Below, piece after piece: positions 26,130 through 34,900 of a stretch of 64,000 bases of DNA (positions are counted from its first letter, which is position 1; each line of letters begins with the position of its first letter). The translations under genes were made by a program, and so were the position numbers. A model generated the notes under the pieces. The model did not search any database. It had not been told where the DNA came from and saw only the letters and a program-made list of their open reading frames with translations. This stretch comes from Emticicia sp. C21 (GTDB taxonomy: Bacteria > Bacteroidota > Bacteroidia > Cytophagales > Spirosomataceae), in NCBI RefSeq assembly GCF_003418935.1, contig NZ_QVMT01000001.1:186001-250000 (forward strand), in the 5' to 3' direction.

Positions 26130-27368
26130 TTATTCATAACTACCCTTGCTATTCCCCCTCTGCCCTATGCTAAAAAGCACAAGAGCAACCAAGCCACCTA
26201 TGCAATAAGCTATCGTAAGCGGCACAACTGAATGAACTAATAAGCTATCAATCAAAGATCCCCCGAAAGCCCCTACTACCAGATAGGAAGTGCCATAGAT
26301 TGATGCCGCCATACCTGCTTTATCGCCCATAGGTTCGAGGGCTAGCGAACTACTATTGGGTTCGATAGCAATATTCACACTCTGCAAAAGGCCAACAATG
26401 GTAAATAGAACAAACAAATGAATATGCGCTTCTGAGCTAAGCGTTAAGATAAGTAACAAGATAGCCAGAATAACATATATGAATAGAAGCAAGCTCAGTG
26501 TTCGACGGGCCCCTAACTTCTGCACCAGACGTGCGTTTATAAAAGTAAAGACACTCATGCAAAATCCGATAATTCCGAAGATGTATACGAAGAGATTAGG
26601 CTTGCCGTAGATTGTCCCAATTATTCGCTCCGAACTGCTTACATAAGAACTGAAAGCAGCAAAAAGAATGGTTGATATGGCTGTATACCTGATAAATGTT
26701 CGATTGGCAAATACTTCCCTGAAAGACTGAAAAACAGCAAATGGATTAGCACCTACCTGCTCACCAGTTGGTTTAGATTCTTTCAAACGTAACGACCATA
26801 TAAATACGATAGTAGCAAAGAGTGCAGGTGTCAGAAAAACTACCTGCCAGTTGCTTACCGATAATATAGCCGCTCCCAACAAAGGCGCTACTACCGGAAC
26901 AATCAAAAAAATAGTAAAGATTAATGACATGGCACGAGCCATCTCATTGCCTACAAATCTATCTCTTACACAGGCCATCACACTCACAAACATCGCCGAA
27001 GAGCCTATTCCCATCACGAAACGAGCCATCAGGAGCCAGAACATGCTCGGTGCCAGAACTGTAGCTATACACCCACTCAGATAGAGTAAAAAGCCTATTC
27101 TTATCACAGGAATACGCCCATACTTATCAGCCATCGGCCCGAAAACCAATTGAAAGAATTGCCCGAAAAAGAAAAATGTAACAAGTCGTGCCGTGGCGGT
27201 TGATTCTGTACCTAAATGAAAATGTTGGCGGAGACTATCAAAAGTGGGTAGCATAATATCTATAGCCAAAGCCGTGAGTAGCTCTATACAAGCCATCATG
27301 GTAATAAATTCAGTGCGGCTGATGTCTTTTGTTGTGGGTTTGGGCTGGTTAACTTCTATTGCTTGCAT
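26130..27368 (-). CDS. Bcr/CflA-family MFS drug exporter
   Basis: 412 residues, about 12 membrane segments, as usual for DHA1 exporters of the Bcr/CflA branch. The family's N-terminal pattern is seen: IDIMLPTFDSLRQHFHLG, then motif A as GPMADKYGRIPVIRIGF, and MARFVMGIGSSAMFVSVMACVRD with the following motif C-like IFLIVPVVAPLLGAAIL. It sits in the inner membrane and should export antibiotics or metabolites in exchange for protons. No regulator is adjacent; a long hairpin separates it from the VOC gene upstream. Confidence 0.9.
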   Translation of the reverse strand: MQAIEVNQPKPTTKDISRTEFITMMACIELLTALAIDIMLPTFDSLRQHFHLGTESTATARLVTFFFFGQFFQLVFGPMADKYGRIPVIRIGFLLYLSGCIATVLAPSMFWLLMARFVMGIGSSAMFVSVMACVRDRFVGNEMARAMSLIFTIFLIVPVVAPLLGAAILSVSNWQVVFLTPALFATIVFIWSLRLKESKPTGEQVGANPFAVFQSFREVFANRTFIRYTAISTILFAAFSSYVSSSERIIGTIYGKPNLFVYIFGIIGFCMSVFTFINARLVQKLGARRTLSLLLFIYVILAILLLILTLSSEAHIHLFVLFTIVGLLQSVNIAIEPNSSSLALEPMGDKAGMAASIYGTSYLVVGAFGGSLIDSLLVHSVVPLTIAYCIGGLVALVLFSIGQRGNSKGSYE

Positions 27369-27514
27369 GTATCTGAAAAATAGTTTTTTGGTGCTACAAA
27401 ACTACAAAGAGTTATTCAGATAGCAGTGGGGTAAAAAGGCCAAAAAGAGGGGTAAATCGGACAAAGTGAGATTAGGATGGAGCTTCGGGCAAAGGTACTA
27501 AGATAACCATTGGC

Positions 27515-27556
27515 TCGGAAGAGGATTATACTTCTGGAATTATAATCCTCTTCCGA
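27515..27556 (-). terminator. Perfect 16-bp hairpin between the VOC and Bcr genes
   Basis: Arms TCGGAAGAGGATTATA (27515-27530) and TATAATCCTCTTCCGA (27541-27556) pair completely around a 10-nt loop. There is no T run on either strand. It follows the minus-strand VOC gene, so it likely ends or protects that transcript. Confidence 0.6.
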
Positions 27557-27571
27557 ACTTTTCACTCCTCT

Positions 27572-28039
27572 TTAGGGACCGGGGGCCTTATACTTAACAA
27601 TATCAATTCCAATACCATTTGGGTCTTCAATGGCAAAGTGCCTGTCTCCCCAAGGCTCGTCTCTTAGTTCTATTTTAATCTGCACTCCTTTCTTTTTTAG
27701 GGTCTGGTACAGTGCATCTACATCATCCACTTCAATAGTCAGGTACATACCTTGCCCTTGAAAAGGCTTATGAAAAAGCGGTTGTTGGCTTGGATGGTTG
27801 GGCAATAAAAAACTGATTTCTGCTTCTTTGTCAGGTGTATGCATGAGCAGATAAAATTCATTTTCAAATGTTAGCCCAAAATCTAGATTCTTTGTATAAA
27901 AAGCCTTGGTTTCAGCCAGTTTCTGGGTGACAATTCCTGCATTTAGTTTCATTTTTTTCTGGTTTTTAAATGAAGTAGATTGTGAATAGCCATGACTCCA
28001 CAAGCTCAGGAGAATTACGGTGTGAAGTATCTGTTTCAT
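27572..28039 (-). CDS. VOC-family protein with an N-terminal signal-like segment
   Basis: 155 residues. From residue 30 (MKLNAGIVTQKLAETKAFYTKNLDFGLTFENEFYLLM) it is a typical single VOC domain ending in FAIEDPNGIGIDIVKY. The first 20 residues (MKQILHTVILLSLWSHGYSQ) look like a signal peptide, which is unusual for this family. The internal Met30 would give a cytosolic 126-residue protein, so which start is used decides its location. The neighbour upstream on the same strand, 73 bp away, is an AraC-type regulator that may control it. Confidence 0.8.
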   Translation of the reverse strand: MKQILHTVILLSLWSHGYSQSTSFKNQKKMKLNAGIVTQKLAETKAFYTKNLDFGLTFENEFYLLMHTPDKEAEISFLLPNHPSQQPLFHKPFQGQGMYLTIEVDDVDALYQTLKKKGVQIKIELRDEPWGDRHFAIEDPNGIGIDIVKYKAPGP

Positions 28040-28112
28040 AATTATATCGATTGATTAATGATACAAAGCTCGTTTGTTTTACCCTCTCAAACCTTGTAAA
28101 AATCGGACATAA

Positions 28113-28928
28113 TCAACACCCAAATGCTTTGCCTGGGGATACTCCGTAGAAATTCCTGAATTCTTTGATAAAATGGGCCTGGTCGTAATATCCGGCATCA
28201 AAAAAAAGTTTGTTCTGCCGCAAACTCTGGGAGGAGGGCTTTGCCCTTAAGATATTCTGAAAACGTACTACTTTAGCAAATGTCTTAGCTGTATCACCAA
28301 TATAAAACTCAAAAAGCCTTCTTAATTGCCTTGAACTGATCCCTGTATTTAAATCGGTTTCGATATTCAATACACCAAAGTTCTGAAGAATAATGCTAAT
28401 TGCATTGTATAAGCGATTATCGCTATCAAATCTTGCCTTAGCCAATTCACTGATAAAATACTTATCAAATAATCTTTTAATTTCGATTTGGGCGGGCAAA
28501 CCAGTCAAATGCCCGGCAATAAACTCAGCGGTCTGCGGAACAACGGCTGAAAGTAATAAATACCTGTTACTCAATTCGGCGGCGTCAACCCTAAACAACT
28601 GAGGAAACATAGTAGGTAGGAAACGAATACCAATATAATGAAATTCATTACCTAAAGGAAACTCTGTATATTTCTTACAAAACCCCATAACATAACTATC
28701 AACCGGATTATTCAACTCAAAGTAAATATCGACGCACCCATCGGCCACCACTCTATACTGAAATTGCTCGCTCAAAGGTTGAGTTGTTTTTAACTCCCAG
28801 TAGCAATAAATAAAAGGCAATAAACTATCATGGGGTAGAAACTCATAATAGGTAACGTTTTCACTAGCCTGTCTCACAGTGGGCTGTATCGGAGTGTAAA
28901 GCTGACGGAGGTTAGGAGTTTTAAGCAT
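28113..28928 (-). CDS. AraC-family transcriptional regulator with DUF6597-like N-terminus
   Basis: 271 residues. The N-terminal part (about 25-150) has the SLLPFIYCYWELK and ADGCVDIYFELN pattern common in Bacteroidota AraC proteins of the DUF6597 type. The C-terminal double helix-turn-helix runs from about 180 to 271, with GISSRQLRRLFEFYIG, PKTFAKVVRFQ-like (TAKTFAKVVRFQNIL) and DAGYYDQAHFIKEFRNFYGVSPGKAF. It reads toward the VOC gene 73 bp away, so the two may form one unit. The inducer is unknown. Confidence 0.87.
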   Translation of the reverse strand: MLKTPNLRQLYTPIQPTVRQASENVTYYEFLPHDSLLPFIYCYWELKTTQPLSEQFQYRVVADGCVDIYFELNNPVDSYVMGFCKKYTEFPLGNEFHYIGIRFLPTMFPQLFRVDAAELSNRYLLLSAVVPQTAEFIAGHLTGLPAQIEIKRLFDKYFISELAKARFDSDNRLYNAISIILQNFGVLNIETDLNTGISSRQLRRLFEFYIGDTAKTFAKVVRFQNILRAKPSSQSLRQNKLFFDAGYYDQAHFIKEFRNFYGVSPGKAFGC

Positions 28929-29027
28929 AGTTGCTTGAAATTCAATTCTCTTTTCTTACCCCAAACTTCGCTTTTTTTTATCTCTTTAACAAAAGCAAGA
29001 TATTTGCGGATATTATTCTCTGATGCT

Positions 29028-29047
29028 ATAGGATACGAATATCCTAT
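29028..29047. promoter_or_regulatory. Perfect 8-bp-arm palindrome upstream of the AraC-type gene
   Basis: ATAGGATA and TATCCTAT around CGAA, 100 bp upstream of the start at 28928. It could be a regulator site or a small hairpin. Confidence 0.35.
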
Positions 29048-29098
29048 CATTTAACTGAAATAATTAAAAGAAGACTTTAAAATCAGGAATCTTCATAC

Positions 29099-29128
29099 AA
29101 AAAAACCCCTAAAACAAGGGGATTTTTG
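29099..29128. terminator. Terminator-like hairpin
   Basis: AAAACCCCT pairs with AGGGGATTTT around AAAACA-type loop; T-rich on the plus strand and A-rich before it, so it could act in both directions. Confidence 0.6.
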
Positions 29129-29345
29129 CTTTAATTACAATTTATTTTACTTTTTAACTAAAAGTCTTGCTAAAGTACTCATATATAAACGAATTAATAT
29201 TAAAAAATTATAAAATCAAATATAAATTATTAAAAAAATTTAAAAATTGAGAAAAGCAAAGGACATGGAGCAGGGGGTCAAGAAAAAAAAAGCTCCCGAC
29301 TCCTTGACCCTATGCCCCTAGCCCCATGCCCTCTGCCCAATACCC

Positions 29346-32015
29346 CTACTCGCTCTTCAGACTCTTCACCGGATTCATCAACGCGGCCTTGATACCCTGA
29401 AAACTAACGGTGAGCAAAGCAATAACAATAGCTAGTATGCCTGCCAGCGCAAACATCCACCATTGCAAATCTATTTTGTAGGCAAAGTCTTGCAGCCATT
29501 GATTCATACCATACCAAGCCAATGGAGAAGCAATCAGAATAGAGATTATTACCAATATCAGGAAGTCTTTTACCAATAATTGCACAATACCGCTTACTGA
29601 TGCGCCTAATACTTTTCTGATCCCTACTTCTTTTTTACGTTGCTCCATAATAAAGGTGGACAAAGCAAATAATCCCAGACTGGCAATGATAATCGCCAAT
29701 ACCGCAAAAGCAGAAAATATCTGTTGCGTGCGTTGCTCACTCGCATAAAGCGCAGCAAATTTCTCGTCTAAGAAATAATATTCCATTGGTCCTGCAGGAT
29801 TGAAACTATCCCATTGTTTTTTGAGGTCGGCTATGAACCCGTTTACATCCGCCGTTTTGATTTTAATAACCATACCCCCGTAGTTTCTACCAAGCATCAT
29901 CATGGCAGGTGCTACTTTTTGCTTGACAGATGTATAATTAAAATCCTGCACAATACCCAAAACCTTAAACTCTACATTGCCCGAACGCACAATGCTTCTG
30001 CCAATCGGATTCTTACCTTTCCAACCTAACTCACGAACGGCAGACTCATTGATAATTACGCCTGAGGAGTCAGTCGAAAAATCTTTCGAAAAAGCTCGTC
30101 CCTGTTTAATTTTCATCCCCAGGGTATTGATGTAATCGTAGTCAATATTAAAAATATCGATATGAATCTCTACGCCATTACCATTCTCATTTTTTGGATA
30201 AATCTGTGTACCGTTTAGGTTATTATTACCTGGCACCATTCGGGAAATGCTGGCCGAAACTACCCGGTTATCTCGTTTCAATTGCTCCTGAAAGGCCAAC
30301 TGATTGCTACCTAATACACGGGCATCAGGCATAAATATGACCTGATCTTTATCATAGCCCAGCTTTTTGTTCTGCATATGTTGCAATTGCTGATAGACTA
30401 CGATTGTAGCTATAATTAATAAGGTAGAAACTGTAAACTGAAATACTATCAGGCTGCTTTGCAAAGGTTTTTTCTGTTTGCCACCTGTGAAAAGCATGCC
30501 CTTTAAAGTCTTGATGATACCAAATGACGATAAGAAGAAAGCCGGATAGATACCTGCAATAATACCTGATATAAAACTAACAAGGAAGATTGCCGCAATG
30601 ACTTTATAATCAAGGAAAAACCAGAAACTGACATTTTTAACAGCTAGTTGATTGAAATAAGGTAAGAATAAGAAGATAAGCAAATAGGCGAACACCATGG
30701 CAAAAAAGGTCAGTAACACTGATTCGGCCAGAAACTGCAATATCAACTGCTTTTTGACCGAACCCAATACCTTTCGAATGCCGACTTCTTTAGAACGCTT
30801 AGCCGATTGTGCCGTTGATAAATTGGTAAAATTAACGCAGGCCAACAAAAGAATAAATACTGCCAATGCCGAGAAAATATAGATATATTGTATATCACCA
30901 CTTGGTTCAATTTCGTACTTAGTACCGCCATATAAATGCAATTCAGTAAGTGGCTGCAGCAAAAAGCGAAAGGTGTCAACCGATTTCTTTGCTTCTGCCA
31001 GACTGATACCCATATCTTTCTGAATCTCTGGCACCACATATTTCATCACCAATTGTGGGAATTTCGCTTCCAGCTTCTTAGCATCGGCATTTTTCTCCAG
31101 TTCAATATAGGTATAAGGACCCAGGTTACTCCAGGTTGGATTAGTTATATGCCATGTCGACATACTCAAAAACGCATCGAAATGGAAATGCGAGTTATCT
31201 GGTACTTTATCAAACAAGCCTGTAATTTTATATTCGGTCTGTTGTGTTCCAATCTTTAATGACTTGCCAACAGGGTCCTGGTCACCAAAGTATTTAGTAG
31301 CCATGGCTTTAGAAATCACAATGCTATTGGGCTCAACCAATGCCTTATCAATATTACCCTCTAATAAGGGAATAGAGAACATTTTCATAAAATTGGCTTC
31401 GGCAAATGCCATGTGCTGCTCTTTAAACTGATTGTTTTCGTACTTTACAAAGTCGACAGCTTGTGATACCCTGGTAAAGTCCTTAATCTCCGGAAAAGTA
31501 TTTTTCATACCATCTCCTACAGCGTAGTCTGCATTAGGATATAAGGCAATATTGCCGTTTCCGGTAACTGCCAGGTTAACCCGATAAATTTGTTCGGCAT
31601 TAGCCACATGTCGGTCGTAGCTTAATTCACTGTAAACAAATACGGCGATAAGCATAAAACAGCTGATACCGATGGCTAATCCGAAAATATTAATGGCAGA
31701 AAATGCTTTGCTACGAGTCAGATTTCGCCAGGCGATGGTGAAGTAATTGCGAATCATAATGGGTGAAAATATTGAAACTGGATGAGAATAATTTGCATAT
31801 TGTGATTGTTCGACGAAACGACGCTTCAGGAAGTAAGGCCGAAAAAACCGGAGCACCTCCCATATATATAACCATTGAGCTTTTCTGAGCCCAAGCTCTC
31901 CTGCCTGCACTTCAAATTGCTCATGCATATCTCCTTGCAGTTCTTCTGCCAGATCATCAGGCAGAAAAGTATTCAGGAGTTTATCTGCCCATTTGGGAGG
32001 TGTTGGCGAGGCCAT
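29346..32015 (-). CDS. FtsX/MacB-type ABC permease with permease prefix domain (paralogue 5 of 5)
   Basis: 889 residues. The first 85 residues are the soluble 'permease prefix domain 2' (PPKWADKLLNTFLPDDL, EELQGDMHEQFE, then LKRR). A first membrane helix at about 105-125 is followed by a MacB-type periplasmic core, then three helices with the first FtsX domain (FILLLACVNFTNLSTAQ, KRSKEVGIRKVLG), a second periplasmic core, and a C-terminal FtsX domain (KEVGIRKVLGASVSGIVQ). It ends NPVKSLKSE. Such permeases lack their own ATPase and need a LolD/MacB-like ATPase, not found in this window. Last gene of the cluster and the most divergent of the five: it has SAKRSKEVG where the other four have R(S/T)EKRAKEVG. 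Confidence 0.9.
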   Translation of the reverse strand: MASPTPPKWADKLLNTFLPDDLAEELQGDMHEQFEVQAGELGLRKAQWLYIWEVLRFFRPYFLKRRFVEQSQYANYSHPVSIFSPIMIRNYFTIAWRNLTRSKAFSAINIFGLAIGISCFMLIAVFVYSELSYDRHVANAEQIYRVNLAVTGNGNIALYPNADYAVGDGMKNTFPEIKDFTRVSQAVDFVKYENNQFKEQHMAFAEANFMKMFSIPLLEGNIDKALVEPNSIVISKAMATKYFGDQDPVGKSLKIGTQQTEYKITGLFDKVPDNSHFHFDAFLSMSTWHITNPTWSNLGPYTYIELEKNADAKKLEAKFPQLVMKYVVPEIQKDMGISLAEAKKSVDTFRFLLQPLTELHLYGGTKYEIEPSGDIQYIYIFSALAVFILLLACVNFTNLSTAQSAKRSKEVGIRKVLGSVKKQLILQFLAESVLLTFFAMVFAYLLIFLFLPYFNQLAVKNVSFWFFLDYKVIAAIFLVSFISGIIAGIYPAFFLSSFGIIKTLKGMLFTGGKQKKPLQSSLIVFQFTVSTLLIIATIVVYQQLQHMQNKKLGYDKDQVIFMPDARVLGSNQLAFQEQLKRDNRVVSASISRMVPGNNNLNGTQIYPKNENGNGVEIHIDIFNIDYDYINTLGMKIKQGRAFSKDFSTDSSGVIINESAVRELGWKGKNPIGRSIVRSGNVEFKVLGIVQDFNYTSVKQKVAPAMMMLGRNYGGMVIKIKTADVNGFIADLKKQWDSFNPAGPMEYYFLDEKFAALYASEQRTQQIFSAFAVLAIIIASLGLFALSTFIMEQRKKEVGIRKVLGASVSGIVQLLVKDFLILVIISILIASPLAWYGMNQWLQDFAYKIDLQWWMFALAGILAIVIALLTVSFQGIKAALMNPVKSLKSE

Positions 32016-32069
32016 TGAGTGATTTAGCGAGTTAGTGATTGAGTGATTAATTTTGTCTTGAACTGTGAT

Positions 32070-34721
32070 TTATTCGTTTTTTAAACTTTTTACCGGATTC
32101 ATTAGTGCAGCTCTAACTGTATGGTAGCTAACTGTTAATATAGTGAGTAATAGCACCCCTGCACCTGTCAGAACAAAAATCCACCATGATATTTCGGTAC
32201 GATAAGTAAATTTAGCTAGCCAACCGGATAGTAAATAGTAGGCAATCGGTGTAGCAATCATCAAAGACAATATTACCAACAAGGCAAAGTCTTTGGAGAG
32301 CATTTTCCAGATGGCTAATACTGTAGCGCCTAGTACCTTACGTACGCCTATTTCTTTGGTTCGTTGTTCGGCAACGAAAGATGCCAGCCCGAATAATCCT
32401 AAACATGAGATAAAAATAGCCAGGACCGTGAACAGGTTAATGAGTTTAGCAAACTGCTGTGTATTGCCAAATTTCTTATTATAGGCCTCTTCAATAAACT
32501 GATATTCGAAAGGAGCATTGGGGCTATATTTTTTCAGTATCTGTTCAATTATTTTCAGACTTTTAGCTTTATTAGAAGCAGGATTGAGCTTGATATTTAG
32601 TACATTCCCTGCATTTTTATCCAGAAAGAAAGACGTAGGTCGAACAGGTTCAAAAGGGGATTCCATTACCATATCTTTAATAACACCGATAATGGTATAT
32701 GTTTTATCATTCCAAGTTACCTGCTGACCAATAGGGTTTTTCATGCCCATTAATTTAATCGCTGCTTCGTTGAATATCATGCCGGAGGAATCAGCACGGG
32801 AATTGCTGGCGAAATCACGGCCTTCTCTGATTTGCCAGCTGATTGTTTTACCAAAATCAGGTGTTACATCAATGGAGCAGAATACCGCCTGCTGCGTGGG
32901 GTCTTTACCTTTCCAGCTATAACCGCCAGTAGAATACCAGATTTCTGTGGTTGGACTACCAGATTCAGCTACTTCCAGTATGGCTCCGCTACTTTTGAGT
33001 TCTTCTCTTACAGCGCTAAAATGCTGATGAATATCCGGCATAGTCATTCCCAGCATAATCACATCATTACGATTATAGCCAATCGGGCGACTTTCGGCAA
33101 ATTGAATCTGGCGATAAATCACCCATGTGCCAACGATTAATGTAATGGATACTGTAAATTGTGAAACTACCAATACTTTGCGGGGAATACTCGCCAATCG
33201 TCCTGTCTTGAATGTACCTTTCAGCACTTTGATAGGCTGAAATGAAGACAAATAAAAAGCAGGATAGCTACCTGCCAGCAAGCCTGTAAATAGAGCAAAG
33301 CCTATACCCAAACCCCAGAAAATTGGGTTAGCCCATAAAAGTGTCAATTTTTTATCAGCTATTTCATTAAATATAGGTAGAAGCAAATAGGCCGCAACAA
33401 TAGCAATCGCAAAGGCTATCATTGTAACTAATACAGACTCGCTAATGAACTGGATAATTAATTGTCCACGAATCGAGCCGATAGCTTTACGGATACCCAC
33501 TTCTTTAGCTCTTTTTTCGGTACGGGCCGTTGAAAGGTTCATGAAATTGATACAAGCCAGAAGCAAGACAAAAATACCTATCAGGCTTACTATCCATAGC
33601 TGCGTTATTTTTCCGCCATGACTGATGCCATTTTCAAAATTTGAACGCAAATGCCAGTCTGACATGGGGTGTAAGAAGAGCTCGGGTTTACTTTGTGCCA
33701 CTTCAGCATCGTCGACATGATTGCGTTTTACATTTTTGATTTTTGCCGACACTCTTGACAAATCAGCCTTATCTGCCAGTTGCACGTAAGTCATTACAGT
33801 ACTACTATTCCAGGGTGAATTCATCTGACTAATCCATTTTTCACTATCATAAAACAATTTCCATGGTGCAAAAAAACCGATGTCAGCCAAAGAAGAATTA
33901 TCAGGGAGGTCTTCATAAACACCTGTTACTTTTACATCGTGTCTGGCATCAATTTTCATTATTTTGCCTAATGGGTTTTCATTGCCAAAATACACCTGAG
34001 CCACTGATTCTGATAAGAGAATTGAATGAGGGTCAGTGAGTCCGGCACGTGAACCTCTTAGCATTTTCAGACCAAATACTTCCGGGGCATCTGGTTCTAT
34101 GTAGGTTCCTCTTTTTCTGAGTTTCAAATCTCCATAAGCCAATACCCGATTGGTATTCCACGAAGCCATCAACACATGAGAGAAATCGTTTCCATAAACT
34201 TGTCTTAGTTCTTCACCCAAAGGAGCAGGTACAGCCTTTTGAGTAGTGATTTGTCCATTATTATTGGTCTGATTCTGCATTACCTGAGCAATGCGATTAT
34301 AGTTCTTGTGGTATTTATCGAAAGTCAATTCATCGTGCAGCCAAAGACCAATTAATATCGTAACGGTCATTCCAATGGCTAAACCAACTATATTTATAGC
34401 TGAATAGCCTTTCTGTTTAATCAGGTTTCGCCAGGCGATTTTTATATAATTTCTTAGCATAATGGGGTTTAATAAGGAATAATTATTCATATTATCAGCC
34501 TTTGCTGAAAGGCGTCGTTTCAAAAAATAGGGTCTGCAAAATCTCAGTACTTCCCACACATAAAGGAGCTTTGCTTTGGTTAATCCGACTTCTTCTATAT
34601 GTATCTCAAACTGTTCATGAATATCTCCCTGCAGTTCTTCTGCCAAATCATCTGGTAGGAAAGCATTTAAGAGTTTATCTGCCCATTTAGGAGGAGTTAA
34701 ATAATGAGGTTTTTCAGTCAT
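32070..34721 (-). CDS. FtsX/MacB-type ABC permease with permease prefix domain (paralogue 4 of 5)
   Basis: 883 residues from the ATG at 34721; a TTG two codons upstream is in frame. Prefix domain (PPKWADKLLNAFLPDDL, EELQGDIHEQFE), single helix, periplasmic core, FtsX domain 1 (FVLLLACINFMNLSTAR, KRAKEVGIRKAIGS), second core, FtsX domain 2 (KEIGVRKVLGATVLAIWKML). The periplasmic cores differ more than the membrane parts from the sister genes, as expected if each handles a different cargo or signal. 54 bp separate it from the next gene downstream, in the run that begins at padR. Confidence 0.9.
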   Translation of the reverse strand: MTEKPHYLTPPKWADKLLNAFLPDDLAEELQGDIHEQFEIHIEEVGLTKAKLLYVWEVLRFCRPYFLKRRLSAKADNMNNYSLLNPIMLRNYIKIAWRNLIKQKGYSAINIVGLAIGMTVTILIGLWLHDELTFDKYHKNYNRIAQVMQNQTNNNGQITTQKAVPAPLGEELRQVYGNDFSHVLMASWNTNRVLAYGDLKLRKRGTYIEPDAPEVFGLKMLRGSRAGLTDPHSILLSESVAQVYFGNENPLGKIMKIDARHDVKVTGVYEDLPDNSSLADIGFFAPWKLFYDSEKWISQMNSPWNSSTVMTYVQLADKADLSRVSAKIKNVKRNHVDDAEVAQSKPELFLHPMSDWHLRSNFENGISHGGKITQLWIVSLIGIFVLLLACINFMNLSTARTEKRAKEVGIRKAIGSIRGQLIIQFISESVLVTMIAFAIAIVAAYLLLPIFNEIADKKLTLLWANPIFWGLGIGFALFTGLLAGSYPAFYLSSFQPIKVLKGTFKTGRLASIPRKVLVVSQFTVSITLIVGTWVIYRQIQFAESRPIGYNRNDVIMLGMTMPDIHQHFSAVREELKSSGAILEVAESGSPTTEIWYSTGGYSWKGKDPTQQAVFCSIDVTPDFGKTISWQIREGRDFASNSRADSSGMIFNEAAIKLMGMKNPIGQQVTWNDKTYTIIGVIKDMVMESPFEPVRPTSFFLDKNAGNVLNIKLNPASNKAKSLKIIEQILKKYSPNAPFEYQFIEEAYNKKFGNTQQFAKLINLFTVLAIFISCLGLFGLASFVAEQRTKEIGVRKVLGATVLAIWKMLSKDFALLVILSLMIATPIAYYLLSGWLAKFTYRTEISWWIFVLTGAGVLLLTILTVSYHTVRAALMNPVKSLKNE

Positions 34722-34900
34722 TTTCAATCGTTTTTATTTACTTACTTGTTTGTGTGTATATAATCGGTTTGCCACAATGCACACTACAAGCACGATGTTT
34801 CACAATTGACTCTCTTCGAAATGGTAGTCTTCCCATGCAAAAGTTCGCACCAACATTCCGTTTTACATTTCTCAGTTTTACATTTTTCTGTTTAAATGTA

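Larger units (their letters stand above)
28929..29345. other. 417-bp gap with a palindrome and a terminator
   Basis: No gene. It contains the palindrome at 29028-29047 and the terminator-like hairpin at 29099-29128. Near 29270-29310 GGGTCAAG and CTTGACCC form a further inverted repeat, in a stretch of text with repeated ATGCCC words. A similar ATGCCCTCTGC text is found before another permease stop near 37700. Confidence 0.6.
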
